This document shows positions 37,201-37,751 of a DNA stretch of 64,000 nucleotides, in pieces. Position numbers and translations under genes: made by a program. Positions within the stretch are counted from its first letter, which is position 1, and each line of letters opens with the position of its first letter. The notes under the pieces were generated by a model, which ran no database searches, was not told the DNA's origin, and saw only the letters and a list, made by a program, of their open reading frames with translations. This DNA is from an uncultured Elusimicrobia bacterium. GTDB taxonomy: Bacteria; Elusimicrobiota; Elusimicrobia; Elusimicrobiales; UBA9959. Where the stretch lies: the NCBI GenBank assembly GCA_903917735.1, contig CAIXBR010000046.1:62001-126000 (forward strand). Reading direction: 5' to 3'.

Positions 37201-37422
37201 GAGGTGACGCTGACCATCTACGATCTGCTGGGCTACGTGGTCAGGGAATTCAGCTTCACCAGCGGCAGCCCCGGCGGCGCGCTGGGGCCCAACCACGTCC
37301 TCTGGGACGGGCACAACGGCCTGGGCGGCGTGGTTTCCAAGGGCGGCTATATCGTCAGGATAAAGGCCTCCAGCCCCAAGGGCAGCAAGGTCATAATGCG
37401 CAAGGTGGGTGTGATCCACTAA
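4258..37422 (+). CDS. Giant secreted Ig-repeat surface protein (11,054 residues) with type 9 secretion-like C-terminal domain
   Basis: This is one uninterrupted frame of 33.2 kb, over half the window. Order of parts: a signal peptide (about residues 1-38, MTSRTALKAAAGLLISLLPFLLAPNAGA being its core); two beta-sandwich-like anchor domains (about 40-425); about 47 Ig-like domains of about 130 residues (425-6530); about 17 domains of a second Ig-like family (6530-8760); a third repeat family with dockerin/EF-like D.N.NG..D loops (8760-10525); an Asp-rich calcium-type segment (about 10575-10640); a fibronectin type III-like domain (about 10835-10940); and a FlgD-like tail (10950-11054). The architecture is that of a giant adhesin displayed on the cell surface. 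Expression is probably set by the riboswitch at 3175 together with the HEAT gene. The start at 4258 is the first ATG of the frame; GAGGG lies about 20 bases upstream, further than usual, and ATG 4285 is an alternative. Confidence 0.93.
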   Translation: MSLKLGLKRMTSRTALKAAAGLLISLLPFLLAPNAGADYDIGTDFYMQGITGHAVQATSWGSNGTTDQVTLRFTAKYTGYIDYIWVPIQSIDTVEVDGKEYQVNIAANNDGNPSSLVVLSTVTATFPSVAPFTKWVPYDLTGSSASVVAGDIYHIVITATTNMTPTGSVRVICGTGQPSPSRIPRTNDTDANADVKYYISPTWFDQGYQPLYVARYDGGANYQGVPFATANDDAINLANPILGFASGTDDTTKVALTSMGGVQSRAEKFTMSGGNMGIVKLYFWGKRNIAAPAGGFDFKIETADSQKTLVLSTQTIPAANFPTAGAWGQVSATFPGAALQNGVTYRLIFWEDGFAGNINDYFVSTSRTQLKQGAETVSGNSDVPFYQETWGGGSNYLAAYSADSGATWTDYGGTADFTHRFTIDQTLPTLAISSPTYNTWRSSVPYIAGTATDNYFIKAGDVKLFIKEEGITNNYYVPGTGWSSYASGYEYDPAKWISTGTVSAVAGATNNWLYADPGWSPNHRYVIYAKVVDSAGNYALNWSTTAFYYDTYSFGPPETPDSLTQSPADGSVLNSLSSIYGTAADNSMGGINNVKWVLWRNSDNNYWMDPWTAGPVPANPVSWPDPTLVSPAGGTPVYWERTTMLPSASDMDDGTTYYITSVAADRAVDASGNAAPNYEINRTTVTFWWDTVAPVSITTMPAAGARYSSISGIYGTAFDSVKIDSLRVRVKRVSDGMYWNAGAFTQSNAEAAWVTLGSNLAQRTASWIYNDVTLAAQLTGSPATDYQVNVQSKDYLRYETSFTTVTFTYDKQAPTPAITAPASLGYITAPLGPQTTVQGTIDTDSSLVYLQMQDVSSSNYWNEYTKEWMATPQLSTATVYSMGYWRIDISSMAFVSGHKYKLYAQGVDSSTPTPNVGTSAAQFFWYDVDKPTSAVANVSTGAVLASLTQITGTAWDTAPTGPVGTSLQSVGVSIYNLQTGQYFTGSGWGFLTTLPAALGGGTLNTTNNRWEHTWSVTPSTGWVNDYTYEIRYVATDLAGNVENHSLSNPGVSSMTFTMDLQAPASVATSPANGSIYGAGSWQLFGTASDNQGLNEVDLCLKKSTSSAFTSPYQYWNGLFWQDDPGYDIWVSSANMQSLPEKTLSWSYGGISWYSGTYQARSRAQDDVGHWQSAITTNSFTIDMTAPTASITAPADAGAYNNAVNSLNKFQGLAVDDMSGIPSGGVSVWIQDLGPIGSALAWPTTYYTGSGWGTSQTWLVATVANPGLKTPWTYTTPTLTDGHSYITQVRATDVAGNVQTPINQNGFTYDVNYPTASITNPVNGANLSGLTDLVGSYNDPYPGSNPAALPVKISIRQNFGSNLYWMGSVGGWGSSTEQWLDPTMGNVTSDTTTYTQANWDYSDVPPWENQKIYRIRAKAVDSAGNAQDALGDSHISVSTFTFDNQSPTVTLSYPLDGAAYCAANPPIPSSGTAYKTGQSAPNTGVSTVAVQIMMDPAGTPTCFDGVSAFGACPAWLPAQGSVAAWTYTKAGLPFINNHSYRVDSKATDFAGNPSSVVSATIKYEVDKPTSAILSPLNGYTTGFAQVSGTAADFTEAYMAGLGTYTVKVAFKRETGSETGWWNGSNFANTNSAPTWYEVSLATTGASSGKFFYNLDGNLKNYLADSGYQNSSYRIVTWAYDLALNPEYGPVGSQPQAADVPAGVGKVIIFDNQPPASHITLPVLPYYNSLPVISGTTGDNVKVSKTWFSIYNTTLNQYYDPSIHASWPWASGTEAQAPWISLQPTETVYLSSSVWTYTITDSSWTSGAWYDIRAKAVDIVGNYDTTYTTATFMFDNVAPVSTVTVPADGSYLNYMPSQVKGTSFDAASGVVAINIYVTRDAAPQYWNGLAWDVNQPTLSVNNPTLDTWDWTISPTMFNSNDGRRFTIFTKAADAALNKENSDAFSMKASFVYDISNPTAAITYPSDGGYISKTGKITGGCYDIPNGVVKDVFVVIKETAPGTNYGKYYSVNGASWTAANTVNNVLTYGTLSSGATWWQLNTPSPWQSGEVYEIYAWDVDKAGNYQLAYSTAANVKADFTNPLSTVTDPGNGAAPYSDLTVISGSASDVAPGTLADVKLSYYCMSDTCNGKYWDSSAMSWGATEKFYSATTIGGGAWQATGVSTPTWVFNSASGVLYQIFAQAVDAAGNVTTKPGAAAPASPLVQFTLYPPRPVSAITTPDAATPHYQPGQAIIGTAIYATTVAVRVVDYGGDLTEGTSDDRVWNGGAWVSTTVFTGYTGVTAFAAPNWQWDIPDTSWNGNRKYRVTSRAVSSVYITTEVPSTSREFVVDSTAPSAGVTMPNTTFIHTLTSLSGTVSDAAPGTVVSALFRVKRTSDSKYWNWVASTFTTSGANTDLPASSFVWDDVLKTGTIGYTTTYFQANVVFEPDHSYSEEISVTDRAGWTTANAASFAFTMDITSPSARILIPSTSSVNGVRLVNAISGTAWDNSGYNYNVSVAIQQLDQTGAWFSNSAQAFNLIQTQPNWIPLLGNTSAYLSPSATSWMYAPAGLDTRFNPYDDGVKYLIMVKALDVANNEQDAFGVGVSSVVIRIDKAPPSSAFILPADDLDGASGRYKSTNLGKNGSNYLNGTATDSAYHVNNAGVVDGRIRLSYLAAGVTYYYNGSNFVSGVSSDTMWQNISVTGSAPAWAWTYGQNITWPSPVEHEYKAEVKTMDDSRLPDASVGGNWETAQARGDNVRYFILNDSPPSVLITTPSVVAVRTLPGIGGTVSASTVGFSGVELQISTASYARYWNDSTGLWQAGAKWITTNGKLGDTSWYYTIPAAMLADDVVYTFNARALDYAGNYSTLYATSAVTYDIKAPNVTMSYPLEGAAYSHILVSTQVTGGTTSSQLSANTGVSTVAVAVSQVSGGGAYLYCFDGSTFTACSAPVFRPAQGTLPNWNYTEPGLAFGNDFLYRYDVRAMDLAGNYSSVVGVTTRYDVQIPTSTVTSQAAEYVNTLAAVQGTASDERYGSHSYEAGLGTYTVKVAIRQVGRDWWNEVTKDFDRAEPKWYEAAVDTAPATYGNWAYSLTADMINTISGWGRKDYLIVPWAYDLALNREFGPVSGDPPSATVPPGVGRVVKFDNVLPVATATSPISGAYVNSVNYIYGVVYDTGVVTGVQVMIKARGGLNGTWKGTYLNSISDWDDSSGKYLNWINVTPVNGAWKVLLPSLSPVDNNNISVWARASDQAGNWQATPSNTQIAFNLNSDGSTAYYFNFDDLSPWTTVTTPDHYALSVATGLIAGMSYEQGSEPSGVNEVRVNLHRSDGAYWSFANTNWGATFADFAGVTGTTYWTKNLSVLSQDDGYQYDIYSYAKDNALNNSTGAYYSTFTFIVDMTTPTSKVTFPVNNSFMGSVVSISGTADDSVENLHAGEGWPASRSYESGLTAGGVELAMQNLKTGLWWDGGGFSLGAAKWNTTAFTGTSSGTWNYSLTAGSIVDGTTYYAISRARDIVSNLQTQYTTNYFTGDTAGPASLATYPTVQISSTSFISGWAQDTPPGELRVSGVVNIALRRTSPSVACYNNTNNTWDTCPNGLYTDSNSDGLPNDRLWFSTGTISDPKGQPGLWSWNTAALSWLNNATYDVQTLAVDKAGNIRTRPGQSVYDLTFQFVSVSANTTITSPATEWRNYTSAAVPSVRGNGDNLRSQNSVQVHIKRLKDPVVWWDENSVPANRAWLAYDTYTFVNAISGLWTMDVSSGSAFTVDNASYTITSIGYNPTGEAQVIPTNRNIIIDNTLPQGAMLSPNIPYINSMPTISGTAIDPGRTNLPEGMNRVLLRIKDLYSGTYWNGENFGSSLLSSSTILTAGTLTWSTATAVTPALLDGHNYTIYANPEDKAGNRDNNEESNSVPTEPIYTVIYDTSPPASWIVQPGPFTVLRSLPSITGTALDPYGVYGDNLRSDLARVELQIYDPLGNQWWQENGASGAFGYSLLSSSFNIVAGTATWSYSHPSLSFTSGKAYILNSRALDCAGNMQAGFVSNNSSVTFIWDNDPPVSSLTHPVDGASYTPANMAGGNPLRGTATDGTLPYITDHINKVQMNLSYLRSGNTYYWTGVAFSSFPTTEASSWQDVMGTGGWSYAFGSGNWVSDMPYLVRVRAFDTALPFSGPNGGNEQNPYTAASFVVDGTPPVSRVSTPTAGSFIQHSLDVISGTSFAGLSGQALSGGLNLRISHMAGADAYYWNGKTALGWSSGTPVDLPVSYTSAASTITWTYPIPLSSWVAPSISTDNHVYTISIAGVDQAGNAETPASITVTSDFNYPAIGISTPVAGAGAFYGPNRPTGQLLGTASDSPSGIVPPIKIQISNLSEPGSPKPVWDGGVWTTAASPWLAVTSLNPWSFTPPSWPLNKRFRVDKWAQDYAGNQVPALTTPVTEFIYDVNKPSSTIITPATAFLNASQTLAFSGSAVDWVNNVATEAMSGLDPSGVSVEIVEAAASKVFDGTSFKDQADLPESWHTAKITPVTSAGSVMGVNIISGVTWSYPNLTDTWPPPLVDASTYTVRVRSLDRSQNLEDYVEKSFCYDASAPTATITMPGNYAYASMPSIYGTVAEKVSMLNPVDGIQVALQLAADNSFWDGVDFISTGTAMYWRNAVLVNSDNWIYSNANLATYLATQKTTAYSRQFNVYVRAKDVVGNVSRPDTAPSANPVAFTVDPIVPTSAITYPATGYLNAPISYLGGTATDASNGTPSGLNRVQVRISRLDSSGVRTYYHWGNQNWTAATWTFMPFDGGTIGAWTKSIPPSAFTASPTPGNNADGYRFELQSEAMDNTQSVNGGPNTEVAYATFTFLMDFSTPTASIQQPAQLSYFRSLAALTGTAFDPVVGGNTPSGLQSLEYDLTDTDVKPNKYWNFNTKLWQAGYISTVTSPSMSWTMSGSIPSNATTGAASWAVGRSSATYLLRAKVMDNAGNVSGFNLNYSTFTLDLILPDSLMTFPSVEGGALVTISTITGTATDFTSGVSTVQIRIQQSTAAYQDPSCSNGGLDGWYWNGTSWQSSEIWLGVNQFTSANSISWEYDPAQSDGKTPFKAQCYYVIQSSAVDNVANGELSLGYRRFKYTPPPAGTSVLVPANGKYYKALSLVSGTANSDTKEVALQLYSYSYNKYWDFSSAWQVAVTSVTILVPGGGSWSQMSSLPALVSGSSYTFTSIGKSNDNVDATPAVNTVYFDTQKPSAYVQLPAVAQVYYNSLPKLGGTAIDPPGTTPPAAGVNTVWGELYAVNGPQTGKFWDNATSNFTTVWNQTGNPGSYFVAVSSWEYTVSYPTAAFSNGAQYRVRAKALDNTYNNSAFSGTESDFTADFLSGGIIFNYDITVPTAVVTSVYAGERRSAVVVASGTLIEDNVLANNIGYQPGTQIQGVRVKIRNNYTGFYWDTVSGWLLAPTSWPSATVFQSSWSYTPSFTWSDNTWYTVTAEATDKAGNVQTNFTGNGSSVTFAMDQIPPTVAVLTPAAGSKISSVNSLTGTADDPNYATNSGIAGAANIQAQVSYLLGADTYYFDNSTAFSSSSLTDINSWYNASMWTLQGPSSGTWQYSPSGLHNAVAAGGDRVYRFRARAQDDAVPVPNPASKMDNVVTNANVIYDFTKPVSRVTYPLEGSRVNALTTITGTALDNLAGISTKGQIAVSIAEVSPAAGNWNGVFAGTFTLTSETFQPLSEHTIGTSYNTGTGVWSFAISPTMLRDGYTYRIKVRASDDVSPSNLETDISSITFTYDKTAPLANISYPVSLPASGANLNVLSVVAGTAYEEFGIKSASIAVAEVGPPVLYYDTQTSTFSSAAAKWITATIPGTQTGPNYTWTAVPPPLTDNKVYNLYVAANDVAGNVFTLASPVVIRYDITPPVSNPTTPPDNVFIKQLSAISGTAADLNSNPSGVSGAQLKIRRGDGAYWTGSIWGSETWLDPAPVVLGAWTKTTQLPPSDNLNGFQDGLLYTVQTRAYDIAGNTEPVPMAGNSFRFDVSSPTVFVSLPLNGARYNTLPSVTGTAADTWNVNFPLVRVYDIQLNKYWMDGTGMCGNASLPGWVRDIDGCPSFPEIWNTALSSSSIGGSFNWSYNAASLPLMERDNGLRLDAKAMDAAGNYSIASSTFSFDSVAPDSLTLYPPVDGTLYSSMTAISGASSDNTSAINAVYIKIWYLSGSTTYYWQTDTPHWATSENWVSIADGPHSSGPGGWDYSNPAFYTSGSNFAWKDSTHDHGNGKIFYIVTKAVDTTTNWQVVLATRTFQFDNVPAISAPYQPGVDTAYNNISTIYGTATDAVVPKVSGVKISILGQDETVGPRYFDGSTFTATAETWLTVPAASVYLSSWTFSPSGSLSFTNRHHYIVKSSATDSIGNVQTIVGQSRFLFDTTEPQSSVQQPPNSVVNEDSLKLSGNFSDSGFTSGIDGTGSGVYPTPPWHAGKVEVAVFRDADPALSADGPIIYGAWDSSGYFWNGSTWTPSADGAVWVPAQLDEYGNWQYSGLTCDNDTERAAYTCWVRGVPYAAWVRATDNAGNVQGTLSTITQGPKFYIAAPANSFLITAADPMTAGSDISITVEAKDLFNGAGNRATAYTGTVNFYMDGNPGGPEVMDNDDVPGNDNYHGLPQQYTFKSSDRGIKVFHIIPRKAGARILRAEDNDKPSIFGVDNVTVKPTVPSQVQVIADYGLDGEMPAPGRMNSPAESGVEGSTGTPRTKTAGISIPFLLQVTDMYWNLVSSAATVYVTDTDTNSYVASPDSYVTFVGSVTVSRTFVSANSAGWNVSASGYGTYPNSRNPSTSVPVTAGSADRMLVMLPGETRVQGKYTASPYGKTGTPSDWLAGSTAAVVVYGVDSYYNTAPAASFQVLSSIATDPYDVTPAAQNLVSGATTFVFVPIVAGTQTIKAESSALGSATSTYFTPTPVKVWWNKPSTLHLIAAGQKLVPGLPLYTHNPSGGGRTGTPTPLMAGVTTQLTVYLTDDYYNVVGGTTPFLAVSSNMPQVQIDFPNDPYIQLRHLENNPYQKSLSAGGSVDFSVIPVTRNQASGLSVQVTDTGLAYPGNHYSTDTVGGIIVNPAAASSILLVAPGETATEGIAGGKTGVPSPLTAGTLYTIYARSVDVFGNLTTDNRMVRLYSNDIYAVHPPEQSMAGGIATMAGFIPSAATSNLVIDAVDYDSKIPKLSTGTDSGITVVPGAASSLIVLLPTQYLVPGKVVAPYGVDGSISTQTAGVFFDANIYATDSRYNVVATVNRNNMQITSDDTFSSPPFLTGYPSSFNMTGGSATVTGLYMRTAGVRTITATDQSGATPSLGATISGGLMLTPRNPTNLRTMVPGESRVSGSTGNGRTGNPGGQKAGTPFTVVVDIVDGFWNLTPGASQQIRLLSDDPFSTVSPSSQVIVGSATFTVTPYRAGSTYVRAELVNSLSLPTLYTDTATVVSVAHGDPSRLLLLIPGESFSQGSSTGKIGSALDQTAGKDFPVQVGVVDSYFNLCPGQTYDVRVKTPADLFAPAVSTAAINPAYGYTDLGKIQVDLHLAATQYLSVTAAGSGLSDDPQSSTFTVSAAKPTGLQLVIPGETAVPGSGNYPVGGKIVGASTQTAGAPFSVTVNLVDQYMNVYKGLQAGPTVYVWTSDPYDVDPASIPLSGGSRLFSITPVTKNSAAAIKVFLDNSSLANSVCSANVVTGGLCLNSDTAAKSTFKVYASTAVRLEVVLPGQTLVEGKCNVSGICRDAGAWPGRSGPPAAYTIESGALSASVYLTDQFYNRATDATGALEDTNPIAVMPKVAVSAPGDWQISATDPQLLTDGSAIFSLKSQVAFSTYTLLAATTSASAANYAVGIATLAVNPGLPTHMVYVLPSTTVFAGTAFSATLYVKDQYQNICSTGNNVYLGTATFVVTDQVNPNQLPILSSPTVSFGISDMGVKSLPNWFTLKKAGPDYIGAYDTVDESIAVSPLLQVSVTPGAPNIYAVSPNADVEVPAGSMLTPGRQLVTAQLADAYDNNISSPGVIAYMSLASVYGSTGSLQYQSGSAWLDLGTSTVSYTDAKGQIGISTQIAYKVSSKAGDWVRVWIGTTAINPASYATYAAARQNVSGQLTTTGGDPSKLLLISTPAISAIVGLDKNDVFGSGARYTIQRRDDFDNLTKQGQSIVYLSIPPAQEDIHRALGMGDIGVPGGTYGFRALADVMFTNSISIPPNQTQASFIYRDKTSSYAGVSPETNTYKGGRPGYWTILVNSGSMQPATHQLRMDPIAITQVTFGNPQRELIAGNITDILGDDQPFEADLCDKFNNPAIATADVHVLLSTYTPGGRQDSLINNAFSFSGSSAMSAAFPPVFQSTTSYVTIPLNSYFATFYYLDTTASSVYPSSAAWLRPVIQLSVPENTSLTSSTQSITVQPDATYRINVSSGAGQVLTAGVPSHMFMLSIEDKFGNPTPIASGQEDSGLGSGRSFVLNSDSLGSVTFAAPEPVNFTAQPGSVKMALGQGSTGFYMIDTLMSAPTHQLTVNAALSGSGWLPAVFPYAVIPAGPDHLGFITQQHRLVAGTTVQYIDYSANLTTATIITVALKDRFENTTSTTAAISVSFSAARNTAYGGIDPLQEVTSSNPQWKLLKTNPVSIPIFANHSYANFYVWDTIVGTSTITAATLPGDNPIILPTISQDQYITPSTAAYFTLHHGYVLTKPLGVSTPGMVTLRVRDRFGNIATGDSGNGNYYLGKIKMATNTKGSASLYDWLITPPATYYSFVKSDAGERQLMLQDTMVETLKVTVTDYADATLYGNTGDTARTLPVHSNADVVLSGLVITPTDLAPEDPLPTSKTSIGLTKRAIYQGDGAIDGVPAPVPMLRLTMQTSPTGAPAAYLKSVQVKSSGTLSYSDIIQIGMYADNPVNGQLGAFDGETVLGGNPVDIFMSSGVYDTGLGTWLFDNLNTKVSTAAIVSNTPRNFFFAVRVSTVAETPRSFALVMDKPDFVVMYNTSVGVADNNFPIFTATSPVRNQPATVRIQGTDIAAWWQPTVGTTTLSLGQYGYVEQGRDRVGFLKIQVWTDNFLGTIKSFKVLKTGTGAGSDLKSVRLFMDASGGDPAMGDCAVSSTTCAFEPSIDKEVSDPSNPPTFDPNDPGTFVLPLYNPALDGAVSISTRTYFVVYEFAPDAISNVTHGARLENSGVALIDGAVGAFSPINSSTVPLFATSDIVYLTDVNSSIGGFSKPSFVTQNDVNKAVARLTLQINGSQGSAVWKGLKLDRWITGAENGDTPAWNKVTDVKKISVWHETTGDGMLETTTTVKDTEVLLLGSKNRTFPYDTIRTPLLSTDTVIHVGDIQLFFPSDSPFTVQAPGRLIMNDGQEDPSLKEVVYYKTVDVLNNNFVGLTRGAEGTSKTVWSSGTVVSGQAVLPLMGEGSNLDGQVLYTTAKDYYVTYDIDPLANVSNFSYLGLAIRSTDYFYLDAPKILSSFNVGVTGQGKSVSLVGKVKEYADQVVIKASDTYTGETLQQKAVNQPILSLTIKTDVADALLRWMMVYATGTVIQEGSAINDVAAVKLWYDLDNNGFLGASDVLVGSGTFGNTIYGPLVSRISFTGDRRIVTEDKAGSDGISQRYFITYDIRNSALPNDSLGNPRYLGAYIKAESFLQNSPATDDAAKNSISLPNFFSPTLSNLPFTSQVREVVASPSTVTVVAEPIFSPSGTGSMPSLRLAQDITSPGPIDAAWLVVSTAGAPSSGYAMADNEIIYYGGTLGGALTTVTRGAFSSPIVNHSSGTVIGGMVQQGWTNYPFMKMTLTSPGYGVRWQGIKLVRKQPSSLNGYDSDVAGIKIWKDNGNGIFDRDAASGLDTSDTIIGTGLFGAGTDAVGKATINVADPALKNQSYVVISATPTVIFISMDIDKASNFSNALLTLPNDVLGVDVPYETNFIFGPENSGHNAYFPTPALGQVSVVMPTLNNITMTPEDISPANVTQNDHNVGLLAMRMVTDKTSARVQAIRFSRRGTANDSDIDLIKVWQDSNDNCILDSVDTASNTAGDYPNLMSYGNESFSSSTVNLVLKKEIIVTTTPACSFISYDVSQFALVGSSAAVVVLSSSSFTIGIPNTITLSTWPIATMPMIVKEIPSNVVLGANDIASDLVLQGGVGQAEVKVPMARFNLTTEAGNARWSAIKVQRTGASYSDLNSPFGKNNDVKFVSICQDSNQNDILDVNDLNISEAKTTLLAYVASTGTVPFQLIVKSTVGFPDAGRIYVSEAELMSYSGTGITTDGKQYLTITSRGEKLGDFYTPTVSHPLLASVRKVDVFDQENPLNTQILVNLSQVQTLSSLPQTYFAVYDIGEMAVKANKVGLMIRDKSWITVNVPHDISSVLYMGVTKAMPKGVYQDIYPFSSSLVPINSVTLGVKGINIAPKSAVKNSRNIPIMTFNLATLSDHVAIGQINFTQTGTISSSTLKYGDGDLAGVSVWKDDGDGAFSPITDTRLGYLANSSTSSFKSGIAINLTDGNLPYLVVSSKTVILHLVADISSSTDQSGADTMGHFAGLSLAAFTDLRGFAGLPLAAGQYYNDMYPMSSNQVLIAPAIIPLTPVYKSFMLASNGYPAYVQTDHITGDIVLGAGNLPVADTSKWIYNYTASGCKANEPLVDINGDGIPDNFDYYGTGKCNNISLNNTGLPSFDIDGDHILDFDANNDYVPDKIVDDGTGKALYFIGDNVQNQKLQLAVSDLGAVPSAWYSKTTELPAMWNPPSTGTITGYELSLGGSYSDPTSVKNAWQTVGKVLRGKITNVALSPGHFTRLESRIEVNTSSFTVDSTEGFAAEGVVYVGNEIILVTKVDNTTFAINERGVQGSFKGPHTAWGETVSDRGYVLSVRGVMADGHYIPSESGTPVMIYRIDTTYPTVPGAPEPQVAKGVASGQSYTLKWTAATDPESNISAYEVQEREGVSPVWTTIAAIPGFKTGGAINNIYTVGDPVNPGETPRPLGKYYTYRVRSWNFASQHSDWSTVSTPAGTAIGEELISKVSSYPNPVDLRKGGVEGRVDLTYTLNDNAEVTLTIYDLLGYVVREFSFTSGSPGGALGPNHVLWDGHNGLGGVVSKGGYIVRIKASSPKGSKVIMRKVGVIH
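5530..23850 (+). repeat. Array of about 47 Ig-like domains with an 11-domain higher-order period
   Basis: Each unit of about 390 bases encodes a consensus of the type D..AP.S.IT.P..G..YNSL..I.GTA.D, then a middle motif [YF]WNG..[WF], then Y.I..RA.D.AGN. I counted 47 GTA-type starts. Special variants recur every 11 units. Units 4, 15, 26 and 37 lack the D.AGN motif. Units 14, 25 and 36 carry an extra Cys pair or cluster. Units 9/10, 20/21 and 31/32 share a two-domain block. Units 18, 29 and 40 share a long LSYL-type insert. The period is 4.2-4.35 kb of DNA. Confidence 0.85.
23850..30530 (+). repeat. Second repeat family: about 17 Ig-like domains with PGE...TAG...VD.Y.N signature
   Basis: Units of about 350-400 bases encode a start like PS.L.LL.PGE (PSRLLLLIPGES, PTGLQLVIPGET), a middle G.TG.P..QTAG and then V...VD.Y.N (VDSYFN, TDDYYN, VDQYMN). 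This resembles the bacterial Ig-like domains built around the phrase D.YGN in invasin-type adhesins. Later units diverge and lose the PGE motif but keep D.F.N. The family follows the first array without a break in frame. Confidence 0.75.
30540..35830 (+). repeat. Third repeat family with dockerin/EF-hand-like loops and inserted mini-domains
   Basis: Roughly nine units share a strand pattern V.ML.L.MQT....A.LK..KV..TGT followed by a calcium-loop-like segment such as KIWKDNGNGIFDRDA or QDSNDNCILDSVD, then Y.ITYDI. Three of four copies of a separate mini-domain (G.I.V...E...Y, then RG..GT, then SGT.V) are inserted here, near 32120-32310, 33254-33420 and 34775-34975. The fourth lies at 36458-36645. 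The Asp/Asn loops suggest calcium binding that stiffens the cell-proximal stalk. Confidence 0.65.
37105..37422 (+). other. FlgD-like / type 9 secretion-type C-terminal sorting domain of the giant protein
   Basis: The last 105 codons encode SSYPNPVDLR, then VDLTYTLNDNAEVTLTIYDL, LGYVVREF, VLWDGHNGLGG and GGYIVRIKAS. This is the pattern NP..P..G.T.I.Y.L....V...IYD..G..V......G....WDG.N..G..V..G.Y that defines FlgD-like Ig tails and type A sorting domains. In Bacteroidetes such tails direct export by the type 9 system and are bound by PorV. A PorV-like gene follows at 37752. Confidence 0.8.
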
Positions 37423-37429
37423 AGGGCCT

Positions 37430-37563
37430 GGCCGTCCTTCCAGGGGGCCGGGTTAGCAAAACCTTCTTGAGTCCGAGGCTTGCGCAGCGCCGAGGACGAG
37501 AGATGGGGGAGGCCACGGTGTGGCCGACCGCGTTTTGCGTCCCGGCCCCCTGGAAGGATGGCC
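37430..37563. repeat. Intergenic hairpin repeat, family copy 1
   Basis: A 23-base inverted repeat with a single G-T position (37430-37452 and 37541-37563) encloses a core also found at 41426-41549 and, inverted, at 57502-57676. The core includes GAGGCTTGCGCAGCGCCGAG and the small palindrome GGCCACGGTGTGGCC (37511-37525). Inner arms GCAAAAC/GTTTTGC are shared with copy 3. It starts 7 bases after the stop of the giant gene and could act as its terminator or 3' stabiliser. Confidence 0.8.
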
Positions 37564-37576
37564 AAAAAGCCAGGGG

Positions 37577-37626
37577 TTGACATGTCAAGGGTGGGGCCTT
37601 GACAAAGCATATTAATCTGCTATACT
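37577..37626 (+). promoter_or_regulatory. Strong promoter with upstream palindromic operator (copy 2)
   Basis: The perfect palindrome TTGACATGTCAA (37577-37588) lies 10 bases before -35 TTGACA (37599-37604). A 16-base spacer and -10 TATACT (37621-37626) follow. Palindrome, offset and spacer match the promoter at 2963-3012, while the bases between them differ. Transcription starts near 37633 and leads directly into the riboswitch. Confidence 0.87.
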
Positions 37627-37671
37627 ATTAATGCCGTAAATCTGTAACGAGTTTGTAATACTGTATTGTTA

Positions 37672-37750
37672 CGATAATAGCAAAGCCGGTGAAAACCGGC
37701 GGCGCAAAGCTAAGACCCGCTAAGTGAGCGGGGGTCAGGCTGCCGAAAAC
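37672..37750 (+). promoter_or_regulatory. GEMM-I class riboswitch (c-di-GMP or cGAMP), copy 2
   Basis: AGCAAAGCC opens a hairpin GCCGGT-GAAA-ACCGGC with a true GAAA tetraloop. GGCGCAAAGC, the stem GACCCGCT...AGCGGGGGTC and the closing AGGCTGCCGA follow. The tetraloop and the CGCAAAGC element are hallmarks of the GEMM-I fold. Stem bases differ from copy 1 in a compensatory way. The start codon of the PorV-like gene follows at 37752, within a few bases of the closing strand. Confidence 0.85.
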
Positions 37751-37751
37751 G

